Assembly: GCA_012845835.1 (NCBI GenBank)
Contig: JABAKD010000025.1
Coordinates: 1,949,001 to 2,013,000 of the forward strand
DNA: 64,000 bases
Direction of reading: 5' to 3'
From: Undaria pinnatifida
Taxonomy: Eukaryota; Sar; Phaeophyceae; Laminariales; Alariaceae
Shown here: positions 31,120-42,319 of the stretch, one piece after another
Layout: the number at the start of each line of letters is the position of its first letter
How positions within the stretch are numbered: position 1 is the first letter of the stretch
Made by a program: the position numbers and the translations under genes
The notes under the pieces: model-generated
The model's database searches: none
Told to the model about the DNA's origin: nothing
The model's input: the letters and a program-made list of their open reading frames with translations, nothing else

Positions 31120-32600
31120 GCATACCACATCTAACATCAAATCTTCAATAATATAATAATAAACAAGCCAGGCAGGTGATAACAAAGGGATGTCTTCTTG
31201 CTACAACCGTCAGATTTGTTCCCTTTAAGGATTTCGTATAGTTTCCGCGCATATATCCGCGCATATATTGAAGTGTCCCCCCCCCCCCCCCCCTCGATCC
31301 CTCGTGTTCAAACGCCCCACCCAAAAACAAAATCTGCCAGAGTAGTAAACACTACCAGTCGGCTGATATCACCTCATTCATTATCTTTCTGGTCATCTAA
31401 CATCAAATCTTCTAGAACAATAAACAATACCAGGCAGGTGATATAAAAGGATGTCTTCTTGCTACAACCGTCAGATTTGTCCTTCCGCGCACATGTTGAA
31501 GTGCCCCGCCCCCCCCCCCCCACCCCCCGATCCCTCTTGTTCAAACGCCCCACCTGAAATCCAATTCTGCCAGAGTAAGAAACACTACCAGCCCGATGAT
31601 ATCACCTCATCATCTTTCTAGCCATCCATGCCGTAGCTCCAATTCATCCCCCCCCCCCCCCCTCACCCCTTATTTTTTTTTTCCCCGCCCTTTTGTTCAA
31701 ACGCCCCACCTACAATCGAAATCGGCCAGAGTAATAAAACACTTCTACGCAATTGATATCACGTCATTATCTTTCTAGCCGGCCATGACATTGTTGTTTT
31801 CTTGTTTTCTCACATTAACTCTTGTTAAAAATCTAGAGTCCGTGGTCACACAAAGGCACAAAGGTGCTGGATCCCTAGGAAGATCCGAAAAACAAATGAA
31901 ATCGAAATGACGTACCTTTCATTCACCCCCCCCCCTCCCATGGCCCCCTCCTTCCCCACCACCCGCACGATCGCCTAGACCTAGCACCACGCGTATAGCA
32001 AGCCCCTACATATATGCGTAATACGCGCGATCGGAGTAACATACACAAGCTTGCAAATATGAGTTTCGACCAAATCTTCGATCTCACAGCTGGAGCGCAT
32101 TTTTATATTATATGTGAGTTAAACCTCTTGAAATCCTTCCCCCCCCCCCGCATTTTTCTTTTTCCCCCCCTTTCGCTCAAACGCCCCACCTAACATCGAA
32201 ATCTGCCAGAGTAATAAACACTTCCACGCACTTGATATCACCTCATTATCTTTCTAGAGCCATACATGCCGCTGCTGCAATCCCCCCACCCCCCCTCCCG
32301 CCCCCAACACCCCCTCCTTCCCCACCACCCGCACCATCGCCTAGACCTAGCACCACGCGAATAGCAAACCCCTACATCTATGCGACCTGATGTTTAAAAA
32401 ACCTCTCGCCCCCCCCCCCCCTACCCCCTCAAACTCTCCGCCCTCTCCTCACTGGTTGTACGATTTACAGGATAGGGTGTATAGGTTCCACGCATAGATC
32501 GAGCTGCCCCCCCCCCCCCCCCCCTCGCCCCCTCTTGATCAAACCTAGGCCCCCACGTCCCTAAACACTCCGCCCTCCCCTCACCGGTGATTCGACTTAC
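31120..32600 (+). repeat. family E C-rich tandem units
   Basis: Units of about 200-280 bp hold AGGATGTCTTCTTGCTACAA, CCGTCAGATTTGTCC, TTTCCGCGCA, a long C-run, GTTCAAACGCCCCACC, CTGCCAGAGTAATAAACACT and GATATCACCTCATTATCTTT. At least four diverged units are visible here; single ones recur at 34.8-35.3 and 55.1-55.7 kb. No coding. Confidence 0.65.
31795..31845 (+). repeat. family C terminal motif
   Basis: TTTTCTCACATTAACTCTTG and AGAGTCCGTGGTCACA, as at the ends of other family C copies. Confidence 0.5.
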
Positions 32601-33454
32601 AGGATTCACTTGATACACTGATGCCTTTCCTTCCACAGCTGTCAGATTTTGTCCCCCTCAAAAACGGGTTTTATAGTTTCCGCGCACAGACTGACTAACA
32701 TCACCCTGTTGACCCTGACAGCTACACTGCTGTAGTTGCAAGGGGAGTCGCCGACCTATACCGTTAATGAGGGCACACAACCCGTAATACGCGCGATCGG
32801 AGTATCACACACAGCGAGCTTGCAAAGATGAGTTTCGGCAAAATCTTCGATCTCACAGCTGGAGTGTTTTTTTTTATTTTTATATTATGTTGTGCTGTTT
32901 ACACGAACGCTGCACATTGTCGGAGGGCAAATTAACAGTAATAATATAATATTTAATAGCAACTGAAAAAACAAACCTGGTTTGCAATGTCAAGGAGGCT
33001 TTACCACTTAAGAAAACGGTGTAAGCGGTATTCGGTCAACCGGCAGGAAAAAACCTTCAACTCGTTTTTTGGTTTTGAGAATAGCGCCTTCTATCCGATG
33101 CTCGGTTTTCTGAAAATGCCATTCGGTACCAATCTCTATTCGTAACTCACGGCCGCATCCATTATATAAAAATAAAAAACACTCCAGCTGTGACACTCCA
33201 GCTGTGAGATCGAAAATCTTCGAAACTCATCTTTGCAAGCTGTGTGTGATACTCCGATCGCGCGTATTACGGGTTGTGTGTCCTCATTAAGAATATAGGT
33301 CGGCGACTCCCCTTGCAACTACAGTTAGTGTAGCTATCAGGGTCAACAGGGCGATGTTATGCAGTCTGTGCGCGGAAACTATAAAACCCGTTTCTGAGGG
33401 GGACAAAATCTGACAGCCGTGGTAGGAAATGCATCAGGTTATCAAGTGAATCCT
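32601..33454. mobile_element. foldback element with arms of about 290 bp
   Basis: The left arm (32601 to about 32890) starts AGGATTCACTTGATA. The right arm (about 33160 to 33454) is its reverse complement, ending TATCAAGTGAATCCT. Shared blocks include GTCCCCCTCA.AAACGGGTTT, GACTCCCCTTGCAACTA, CGCGCGATCGGAGTATCACA and CACAGCTGGAGTGTTTTTTT. The centre is about 270 bp without a frame. The arm alone occurs as single copies at 35.04, 41.39 and 55.45 kb, so this may be an inverted dimer of a shorter element. Confidence 0.7.
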
Positions 33455-33620
33455 ATTTGCATTATCGATGTTAGAAACAATTACTGAACATCACGCATTG
33501 TGTCTGATTGGTTGAGGCATGCCTTTCGGCCGACTGATTATTGTTGGGAAAACGCCCACGAAACACGCGGCCAAGCCTCGGGACGGCCCCTGCCGACCTC
33601 GAGCCCTCCAAAGGGTTGGG

Positions 33621-33640
33621 GGCAGGGTTAGGGTTAGCGT
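33621..33640. repeat. interstitial telomere-like repeat (short)
   Basis: GGGTTAGGGTTAG, about two TTAGGG units, in a region of other GTTGGG-type units. Confidence 0.5.
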
Positions 33641-33773
33641 CGTTAGTGTTGGGGGTATTGTTGGGATCGTGTTGGGTCTGGGCCAACGTGCAAGGTAGAA
33701 CTTGACTGAAAGGGCGAGCAGTCATGTTTTTCACGCCAACAGTGCAAATAAGAGTTGTCTTCACTGACATTTA

Positions 33774-33964
33774 ACTTTTTTTTTCTACTTTTTTTCATCC
33801 TCCGGCGGATGGGGAAAAATAAAGCTTTAGCTCACCACACTTCCACGTATTTTCATACGCGTCGTGTGTCGATTTAACTCAGTTGCTTTCGCAGCCCAAC
33901 GCTAGCTGGCGCACCCTTCGGGTCCCATTGTAGGTATAGCGTAAGCTCTCCCTATCAGTGGTCT
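33774..33964 (+). repeat. family B element
   Basis: Poly-T, then ATCCTCCGGCGGAT, AAAGCTTTAGCTCACC, TTTTCATACGCGTCGTGTG and AACGCTAGCTGGCGCACCC, down to CCCTATCAGTGGTC. It lacks the far end present in the 38.4 kb copy. Confidence 0.85.
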
Positions 33965-33999
33965 AACGTACGATATGTGCCCCTAGGACCATTGGGTGA

Positions 34000-34410
34000 C
34001 CACGGACTCTGTAGATTTTTGACAAGGAAGAGTTAATGTGAGACAATAACATCATACCTGGTAAATGCTGTATGTATTTACGGCAGTTTTTCTAGAAACA
34101 CATGTGTACAGCATACATGCGCCGGCGGTGTTGGAAAGTTTCTTGTTTGTCGGTCCTTGCACGCGTATCGTATGACTTCAACGCCCAGATGAACGAACAA
34201 CTCAAGAGTTGTCTTTACTGACGGCTAACGCACGATGTGCCCCCAGCACCATTGTGTGGCCACGGACTATGGATTTTTGACAAGGAAGAGTTAATGTGAA
34301 ACAACATCATACCTCTGGTAAATCATAGAGGTATTACGGCAGTTTTTCTAGAAACACGTGCATATACAGCATACATACGTACGGCGGTCGTGGATAGTTT
34401 CTTGGTCTGG
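34000..34410 (+). repeat. tandem duplication, period about 258 bp, with family C motifs
   Basis: GACAAGGAAGAGTTAATGTG at 34021 and again at 34279. Both are followed by ACGGCAGTTTTTCTAGAAAC, CAGCATACAT and TTGCACGCGTA. Confidence 0.75.
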
Positions 34411-34424
34411 CCTTGCACGCGTAC

Positions 34425-34505
34425 ATCGTCGGTCGCCCCGGTGGCGTATCAGGTTATCCTCGAGCCTGGTATAGGTCAGTTTCGTGAGTTCGATCCCCGC
34501 CGAGT
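34425..34505 (+). repeat. tRNA-derived SINE-like fragment
   Basis: GGTGGCGTATCAGG resembles a pol III A box and GAGTTCGATCCCCGCC a B box about 45 bp later. The acceptor arms do not pair, so this is not an intact tRNA. Confidence 0.45.
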
Positions 34506-34569
34506 GCATACTCGTATAGATTCGTTGGGACTTTTTCTTGTGGACAAATTGACTTGCGGAAAGCGCGAG

Positions 34570-34745
34570 AGCGTGAGTTAGCACCACTCGATGAACAATC
34601 GACGAGCAGTGGGATTGCTGAACCCTATGCGCGACAAATATTGAAGGCAAGAACCGGGGAGGAGAAAGGATGACACCTGTGACCACGGCTTATCCAGAAG
34701 CTGGAAAGTGAAAGTGTGCAAAAAAAAGAAAAAAAAAGAAAAAAT
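34570..34745 (-). repeat. family A dispersed repeat
   Basis: Reverse copy: GCAGTGGGATTGCTGAACCC, then ACACCTGTGACCACGGC and an A-rich end. It matches the 1.9 kb copy along most of its length. Confidence 0.7.
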
Positions 34746-34829
34746 CGTAAGACTGAACAACCAGATGAACGAACAACTCGTTGGATGTTATCACCATCTT
34801 TATACGTCATCTATCTATGCGACCTAAAG

Positions 34830-34860
<31 letters not shown>

Positions 34861-35300
34861 CCACATTCCCCCCCCCTCCCCCACAAGAAGGATAGTTAGT
34901 TTCCACGCACAAATTGAGCTGCCCCACCTGTCCCTCCCCCCCTCCCGCCCCCCTTTTGATCAAAATCAGCCCCCCACGTCCTTAAAAACTCCGCCCTCCC
35001 CTCGCCGGTTATTCGACTTACAGGATTCACTTGATAAACTGATGCATGTCCTTCCACAGCAGTCAGATTTTATCCCCCTCAGAAAAGGGTTTTATAGTTT
35101 CCGCGCTCAGACTGCCTAACATCACCCTGTTGACCCTGATAGCTACACTGTAGTTGCAAGGGGAGTCGCCGATCTATGTCCTTAAATGAGGACACACAAC
35201 CCGTAATACGCGCGATCGGAGTATCACACACAGCTTGCAAAGATGAGTTTCGACAAAATATTCGATCTCCCAGCTGGAGCGTATTTTAATTTTTATAACA
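34830..35300 (+). repeat. family E copy with a C-run of about 30 bases
   Basis: A C homopolymer at about 34830-34860, then a C-rich unit, then a full single arm of the foldback family from AGGATTCACTTGATAAACTG (35020) to CCCAGCTGGAGCGTATTTTA. Confidence 0.7.
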
Positions 35301-35734
35301 TATGCAAGGGCTCCGCTCCGCGAGCGGCTGACGCCGCCCGCTACGCTCGCGCAATGCAAGGAAGAATGCAACTAAAAACATGTAAAGGGGGGCAGAAAGA
35401 AGAGGCCCACGATTTGGTGCGAACAGCGATTTGATAATGCCAAGAGCTGCTCAGAGCAAAAATTGCCTTGTTGTGCTCAGCTGTGCTGTGTGCTTTTGTT
35501 ACCGGTGTTACGTTCTGATTGGCAGTACGGGGGTAATTGGCATGTGGGGGAAAAAACAGGAGGCCGTGAAAGATCAAATACACGTAGAAAAAAAGAAGAA
35601 GAAAAGCAGTACACAACAACGCGTATTATACCCGGTACTGCTCTAGTCTATGTTCGAAAGAAAGCACACAGTGAGTGCAGCACGACACAGCATCGCAGCG
35701 AAGGGCACGGCACCGCACCGCACGGCTCTGCACG

Positions 35735-36330
35735 GCTCCGCACCGCCTCAAGGTCTTCTCGTTGGTTCGAATCCCGGTGTCATAGATAGGGAAAAAAAAA
35801 TGATCCTCATGAAAAAAAAATAGATACCGATGTGACTTTGGGGTCTTCTAGATAGACTGTCCGCGTATAAGCTGGTTTTCGTTGGTTGAATCCAGGGGTC
35901 ATATGAACAAAAAATAATCCTCATGAAAAAATGATATATACTTGTAAAAAAATAGTATTAATAACATTAATTTTTATATAAGAATTAAAAAATGTCAGCT
36001 GTGAGTACGACCAATTGAATGGTTAAAACTCAACTTTGCAAGCTGCGTGGTACATCTATGTTTCGCTAATATAGTCTACAGTAGTAGCAGTTGCAAAAAA
36101 AAAAATAGTACTGGTAGATACCACTGCGGCTGACATTCATTGTGGTCTAGTAGATAGACTGTCCGTTTATAATCCTGACCTTCGCTGGTTCGAATCCGGG
36201 GGTCATGGGGCAAAAAATGATCCTCGAATAAAATAGATATCAATGTGACGCTGTGGTCTAGAAGATAGACTGCTGTCTGCTCATAAGCTTGGTCTTCGGT
36301 GGTTCGAATCTGGGTGTCATCGGGAAAAAA
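35735..36330 (+). repeat. cluster of four tRNA-derived SINE units
   Basis: B-box sequences GGTTCGAATCC (or one-base variants) at about 35764, 35884, 36187 and 36301; three are preceded 35-45 bp upstream by an A box GGTCTAGTAGATAGACTG or variant. Each ends GGGTCAT followed by A-rich sequence. No unit folds as a complete tRNA. Confidence 0.65.
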
Positions 36331-36712
36331 AGTGATCCCAATAAAAAAATCGATATATATTCGTAACCAAAATAGATCAGGTGGCGCAAGAAATCAAAGG
36401 AAAGCTGGACCGTTCCGCAAGTAATAAGCTGGACCGTCCGACCTCGGAGATGCCAGGGAAGCACCAACCGAGCGCTTTCAGCACAAAGATATTCGTAAGT
36501 AAGTCTATAGACTATAAGTCTATCATTATACCCGGTATCATCCTACGAGGTATCAATAGAGAACGGATGCAATATAGACTAACATGATATCGTCGTGACG
36601 CATATAATACCTGGTAGTCTGTAAGGCTAGTCTAGATCTATACGAATACACCAGTATGCAGCGCAGTTTACTTGCGTGTAGACTATATATGTGCTCGGAG
36701 GAGCCCTCTCAC

Positions 36713-37861
36713 CGACTAGCTCTTTCCTTCAGCTCACGCTCCGCCCTCTCGTAAGCCTGCTGTCCACGGATAACCTGCCATATATAAAAAAAAGGTGTAC
36801 CAGGCGTCCAAAATATGATATCCTAAGGACACACGCAAGACCGAAACAACAGCAGTAACGCAGCTTGCGCTGCCGGGGTTGTAACGAAGACCACTGATGG
36901 GGACAGCTTACGCTATACCTACAATGGGACCCGAAGGGTGCGCCAGCTAGCGTTGGGCTGCGAAAGCAACTGAGTTAAATCGACACACGACGCGTATGAA
37001 AATACGTGGAAGTGTGGTGAGAGCTAAAGCTTTATTTTTCCCCATCCGCCGGAGGATGAAAAAAAACAAACAAAAAAGATGGAATATTTCAATCTCGAGG
37101 TATTATATGATTCACAGAAGAGGACCCGCGGAAGATCCAGTTGGAACAAATTTGAAATTTGAAACTTCAGGCAGCAAGCGCGCCGACCACGGACGGACTT
37201 CTTGCTTTCGCCGAACCACCAGCAAGACCCACGGGCATGGCTCTTGGGACCCAGGTGGTAGGTACATACACAGCATTGCTGCAGCAGTACATGGCAGCAA
37301 CCCTAGAGCGTGCAGCAATACAAAGAGTATCATCACGCCGGGCGCGTGCAATACCCCGATTTGCGCTGCAGTTGGGACCGTCCTTCACCCTCCAGCATCA
37401 TCTTTGCCCTCTCAAGCCCCCCCCTTCGTTACACGCTAGACTACACACATAGCATGATGCATGACACACTTCTATATATCCGTTTACAACATGATGTCCT
37501 CGCACTCTTCTCGCACCTGTTGCCGCTTGGCTTTCGTAGGCGCTTTCATGCGGTAGCCGGGGCCCTCCACCCACTCCCCCCCGCCCCCCCTCGTCGTCGA
37601 AGGCTGGCCATCATCATCGCGATCGCTGTCAAAACCCTGACCGCGATGAGTGCCGTACTGGTGGCATTCCTCCTCGAGAGAACCACTATCATCATTGTTG
37701 CTGTCTATACCAGCAGCAGCAGCACCATAGCTGCCATACCCTCCTCCTCCGCCGGCTGCGGTTGCGTCGGGGGGGGGGGTTCGGCGAAGTCGATGACCCT
37801 TCTTCTGACCCCCATCTCGGCGATGCGCCGTGCTGTGATAGCTCATGGTGTAGTAGGGTTG

Positions 37862-37894
<33 letters not shown>

Positions 37895-37925
37895 GTACTG
37901 CTGCTGCCGTGCTGCTGTCGTTGTG
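36713..37925 (-). CDS. two exons, possibly the 5' part of the PUB-domain gene
   Basis: Exon 37925-37517 follows a pyrimidine-rich acceptor (TGCGTGCACAG). It reads Gln/Ser-rich, then SRQPYYTMSYHSTAHRRD.., Gly- and Asp-rich, ending MKAPTKAKRQQ at a CAG|GTGCGA donor. Exon 36774-36713 follows ATGGCAG and reads VIRGQQAYERAERELKERAS up to CG|GTGAGA. The first junction is in phase 0. The second leaves two bases, exactly what the exon starting at 28141 needs (giving ..ASRGKRYTVPA..). If joined, the intron is about 8.6 kb, far longer than the others but entirely repeats. If the first donor is skipped, the frame ends at 37484. A possible start exon is 38866-38763 (MANGRPTAAAA..), also in phase but low in complexity. 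Confidence 0.45.
36862..37068 (-). repeat. family B element, full length
   Basis: From CTGCCGGGGTTGTAACGAAG through GCGCCAGCTAGCGTTGGGCT and AAAGCTTTATTTTTCCCC to ATCCGCCGGAGGAT and poly-A. It is the near-complete reverse complement of the 38.43-38.64 kb copy. Confidence 0.9.
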
Positions 37926-38425
37926 CTGTGCACGCATAAGGAAAAGGACGAAAACCTTTACCCAGGTACTCCGGAGTATTATTTTGGAGATGATCTTGCA
38001 ATTTGGTATGTATGTACCTTCAAGCGATAAAAAATGAAGCTACGATAAAGCAAGCAGCTATTAATAAATAAAAGATTATCGTACGATACCTAGTCTAGTC
38101 TAGAGTTGATAGTGCCTCTTTTTTGGGTAGGGTTCAAGGACATAGTCTAGACTATATGAGTTGTGGCCAAACTAGGGTATATGCATAGTCTATACTGCTG
38201 TGACTTTGTGGCCAAAATAGGGTACCTCCCTGTTTCAGTGTTTGCCAGGCCCCCAGGACGCCATCTGATTGGCTAACGCCGGCTGGGTGGATCGGTTCGA
38301 GGTCTGTTCGTTCATTTTCGCATTTTCGTACATAGACCTATGTAGAGTACACACATAGTCTAGTCTACACACATTGTGGGTTCATTATACATTGTGGGTT
38401 CATATGGGGAGGGTGTTGGTGGACC

Positions 38426-38640
38426 TTTTTTTTTTTCTTTTTTTTTTCATCCTCCGGCGGATGGGGAAAAATAAAGCTTTAGCTCACCACACTTCCGCGT
38501 ATTTTCATACGCGTCGTGTGCCGATTTAACTCAGTTGCTTTCGCAGCCCAACGCTAGCTGGCGCACCCTTCGGGTCCAATTGTAGGTATAGCGTACGCTG
38601 TCCCTATCATTGGTCTTCGTTACAACCCCGGCAGCGCACC
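38426..38640 (+). repeat. family B element, full length
   Basis: A poly-T run, CATCCTCCGGCGGATGG, then the whole element to TCGTTACAACCCCGGCAGCG. With the 36.86 kb copy it forms an inverted pair about 1.4 kb apart that encloses the exon at 37.5-37.9 kb. Confidence 0.9.
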
Positions 38641-38779
38641 TTTTTTATTTCATGTGCTGTGCTGCTGTACTACTACTGACTACTGAATGTAAGTGCTGCT
38701 GTATGTACCAGGCACTATGTTTCACCCTCCTTCTGCTGCTACGATGTAGTACAGGGTGGCACCGTCGTGGATCGCCCGC

Positions 38780-38945
38780 CGTCACTCGATCGCTCGCTCG
38801 CTCGCTCGCCCGCCGTTGCTCGCCCGCCGCCGCCGCCGCCGCCGCCGTCGGGCGGCCGTTGGCCATCTTCGTTGTTTGCCCGCCGTCACCCGCTCGCTCG
38901 TTCGCCCGCCGTTGTTCGATCGCCCGCCGCCGCCGTTGTACTCTG
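38780..38945. repeat. (CGCT)n and (GCC)n low-complexity tract
   Basis: CGCTCGCTCGCTCG and CCGCCGCCGCCG runs with GTTGCTCGCCCG spacers. Open in several frames for that reason. Confidence 0.7.
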
Positions 38946-39327
38946 TCGACTACTCGTATCGATAACGCATCACATCATGTCGAAATGAGATAGATGATAA
39001 TAACGCCGTCTTGGATTCGTATCTCAAACTGAATTGATTCCGTTGTCCTGCGAAAACAACAACCAATCTTCTTTATCCGAGTATATAATATCTGTGTGTG
39101 TGTTCTTCACATTAAACCGTTCTTCTACTCGTCGACATCCAGCACACCCAGTGTCCGTACTGATTCTTCACCCTAGAAAGATCAGCTCTGTGGTCACAAG
39201 CCACGACACAGAGATAATGCATCGTAATGCATTCGACAACGCAATGTCATGCCCTAGTACTGGGTACGACAGGCACAACATACATACGTCAGCAACAGAA
39301 ATACATTGGAAGAGAGAAATACGAAAT

Positions 39328-39375
39328 AAACAAAAACAAAAACAAAAACAAAAACAAAAAAACAAAAAACAAAAT
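39328..39375. repeat. (CAAAAA)n microsatellite
   Basis: Seven or so CAAAAA units with slight changes. Confidence 0.85.
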
Positions 39376-39990
39376 AAGAATATCTAGATGGTAGGGACAC
39401 AGGTTGGATGTGAACTAAAAATTAAAAACTCGGACATTCCCGACTTTCCCTATATTTCCTTTCATTCCGTGTCGTATACGAAGCTAGACTAGTAGTAGTG
39501 TGTTGTACAATAATAATATTATGTTGTTGTTCTCACATTAACTCGCATAATCAAGTCCGTCCGTGGTCACAGGACAGGCTCCAATTACTCTACGCGAGAG
39601 ATGAGCAATACCCCAGGGAGAAAACACAAAAAACCGAAGGTGGTACACGCATATATCACAACTGACGCAATTCATGCCTCCGCCAGAAACATATACAAAG
39701 TGAAATCGGGAGTCAGCCTACGATGTGCCAGGTCCATACTGGTGCATACGTCTCACTACTCGCGCCTGGGAAAACGGACTGCCTACACCAATATTTAAAA
39801 AACTTTAGTCCACGAAGTCTTCGTATAGGAATTAGAATAGAAGAAAGTATGGAATTGTAATTCCGCCGCGCCTTTGCGGAGGTGTTAAACAGTTGTGGAA
39901 TCTTCCCGACCTAGCCGGCTAGCCTAGTAGCAAGCAGTCGCAAAGCAGTCGCATCGGAGTGCGAGCAGGCAACAGTCCCAGCAGTAGCAG

Positions 39991-40017
39991 GGTAACCCTA
40001 ACCCTAACCCTAACCCA
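39991..40017. repeat. interstitial telomere-like repeat
   Basis: Four tandem CCCTAA units (TTAGGG on the other strand) inside the material inserted in the family C copy. Confidence 0.85.
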
Positions 40018-40105
40018 GAGATTTCTCGGTTTTCACTCTTGATTTCATATAATAATAAGAAAAAATGCTCGCGTACTCTACCACCGGGGAAAACCGACTA
40101 TTATC

Positions 40106-40206
40106 ACGGGGGACCATAGTAAATAGGACCAAATATTGTTAGTCAAAATAGGGAAATATATTGGTTTTTGTGTGTACCGTAGGTCCTATTTACTATGGTC
40201 CCCCGT
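40106..40206. mobile_element. 101-bp MITE with perfect 25-bp inverted ends
   Basis: The left end (40106-40130, starting ACGGGGGACCATAG) and the right end (40182-40206, ending CTATGGTCCCCCGT) are exact inverted repeats. The 51-bp centre is AT-rich. The junction to the interrupted family C sequence suggests a TA or CTA target. Confidence 0.85.
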
Positions 40207-40696
40207 AATATTATTATCTAGTCTATACCGCTTGCCACCCAAGAAAGACTACCACGTATATATTGCACGTACTACCTCACACTGCGCATACATACGCACG
40301 ACAGACGCAAGCCAATTGGAGAAAAGAAACAAAGAAGATATTGAAGAAAAGAAGATAAAAGGAAAGGAAAGGAAATACACGAAAGCGAAAAACGAAAAAG
40401 GAACTTTACAGGAAAGAAAATGAAATATAAGAAAAGAAGGAATAAGACAAGAACAGGAGGAAGCAAGGAGAGGAAAAAAGAAAAAAAAATATCACACTAC
40501 CAGACCTTAGGAACTGACTAAAGACGGCATTGGGCTCATAGATAGAGGGTATCAAGTGCATCATCAATGGCACTGGGGAGAGAACGCAACATGGCGAAGA
40601 AGTCAGGGCGGTCTTACGCTATCTTGTGACGACCATTGGAAGGCCCACATCTTTCAAGACGATGATGGCCAGACCCAGACTTCAGTCTCTTGGGCA

Positions 40697-40760
40697 TGAC
40701 GCCCCCCCCTTCCCGCCTCCCCCCTCCCCCCCCTCGCCCCCCCCCCCCCCCCCCCCCGCC
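40697..40760. other. C-rich tract
   Basis: Several C-runs, the longest about 20 bases. Within 40500-40700 I see no supported frame. Confidence 0.6.
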
Positions 40761-41384
40761 CGGCCGCTTAGAGATGCCGACGGTGGATGGCGCAGCCGCA
40801 GCCTTTTTGCGCGTCGCCCTGCAGCTTTGCGTCTCTCCGTCTCATGTATGAAACATCGGTACTATAAAAAAGTAAAAAAAAAACAGTTAGTTGTTGCTCA
40901 CTAAGTACTGACAAGATTATCACAACGCCCATTCTATATCTACACAGAAGTATGATTTATCCCCTATATTCCATGGTCAATCCCTGATGGCGCAGGGAGG
41001 GGGTGTCTGATCCATGGCAGATGGGAACGACAGGGATTTTTTAAGTTGGTTCAAATTCTCCCACGGTTGGAGGTGGTACATTCCTGACCCGGGCGATTGA
41101 CCCATTTTTTGGTCCCTGCCACTTTTTCTGTTGGCATGCGCTTACAAAGCACGCTTGGTTTAGACTATTACTACTACTGTTACTACTAATAATAGACCAG
41201 TGCATTTTATTAGTATTAGCATTGACAATATTTGTCGTTGACGGAGGGATAAATTTATTACCAGGTACTCTTCAACTACAACACCGTCCAAATAGAGAAG
41301 TTTATCCCGAAAGCCGGGGAAGAAAAAAGCAGAAGAAGGCGCCTATCTATTGGGTCGGGTCAGGTAGTAAATACATCGCCTATA

Positions 41385-41515
41385 ATATGTATATCCTTAA
41401 CGAAGACACACAGCCCGTAATATGCGCGATCGGAGTATCACACACAACTCGCAAAGATGAGTTTCGACAAAATCTTTGATCTCACAGCTGGATCGTATTT
41501 TTATTTTTATAATAT
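41385..41515 (+). repeat. foldback-arm fragment (family E)
   Basis: CGTAATATGCGCGATCGGAG, TGAGTTTCGACAAAATCTTT and CTCACAGCTGGATCG, matching the inner end of the foldback arm. Confidence 0.7.
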
Positions 41516-41837
41516 AGCAGTACGAGGCAGTGGGTTTTCACACCGATGCAATGTCTGATGATGTTATGATATGCCACTCACTCGGGGGAAGAGGGGGGGG
41601 GGGGGGGGGGGGGTAACTCTGGGTCCCCCTCGGAGGGAAGAAGGGGCAAGGGGTATGTATCATGTGCGGGATACCTGGGTTATTATGACTGGAACCGATC
41701 GATAGGAAATAAAACTGTGCAGGTGGACTCTACGGTGCCGAGCAGTGCCTTGCTGCAGCCGTGGTAAGCGGTATACGCGGTTCGAGTACAGTGCGAGTGA
41801 GTGTTACGATGTCTCTTCTCCCGCCGCGGCGTTAACG

Positions 41838-41925
41838 CGCACCCAACTGGAAACCCTTTTTTTCAACAAGTTTACTTGAAGTTAGTATATAGAGGGATAT
41901 TGGGGCTCTAAAAGCGTTAAGCAAG
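41838..41925 (+). mobile_element. family H mini inverted-repeat element
   Basis: Starts near GTTAACGCGCACCC, holds AACTGGAAACCC, TTTACTTGAAGTTAGTATA and GGGGCTCTAAAAGCGTTAA. Its ends are inverted repeats of about 7 bp. Confidence 0.6.
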
Positions 41926-42319
41926 TGCCCCCTCATCATACCTGGCAAAACCGTAATAACCGCCCGTTCAGACGATGTTTTTTTACTGTCTCCTTCAACA
42001 TGTGAATATAACACCCTACGAGCAAGAAACAAGAACCTAATTGATGTAAGATGGGACGAACAACATCCTCCAAGTAATTGCGTGCACCCGTTCGAGCAGT
42101 GCCATGCAGAGATTACACCGATCCCACAAACAATGAGGACAACAAAAAATTGTGTCATCCCTGAGCCGAGCCGAGCAGCCCGGGATGTTCGAATTGATCG
42201 ACGCCGCAACCGTCAATTGAAAGAAAAAAAAGTCAACGTTGGCCACAGAAGGTTTCGCCATGTATTCCCTCTGGACCTCAAGATAACAATTAATAGCAGA
42301 TTGGGCTCGGTTATCCCTC

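Larger units (their letters stand above)
39520..40475 (+). repeat. family C element interrupted by later insertions
   Basis: The left part (39520-39790) matches the reverse of 29785-29530. The right part (about 40215-40475, TATACCGCTTGCCACCCAAG to a GA-rich tail) matches 29530-29331. Between them lie about 400 bp absent from the 29 kb copy, including TTAGGG repeats and a 101-bp inverted-repeat element. Confidence 0.75.

Noticed and set aside
36130-36210. Possible tRNA gene (A box, GGTTCGAATCC B box)
   Set aside because: No 7-bp acceptor stem or proper anticodon arm forms. It fits a tRNA-derived SINE instead.
36373-36498. Plus-strand exon-like stretch (QVAQEIKGKLDRSASNKLDR.. before GTAAGT)
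   Set aside because: It has an acceptor-like TAG and a good donor, but no neighbouring plus-strand exon was found, and it holds a short internal duplication of GCTGGACCGT. Kept only as a note.
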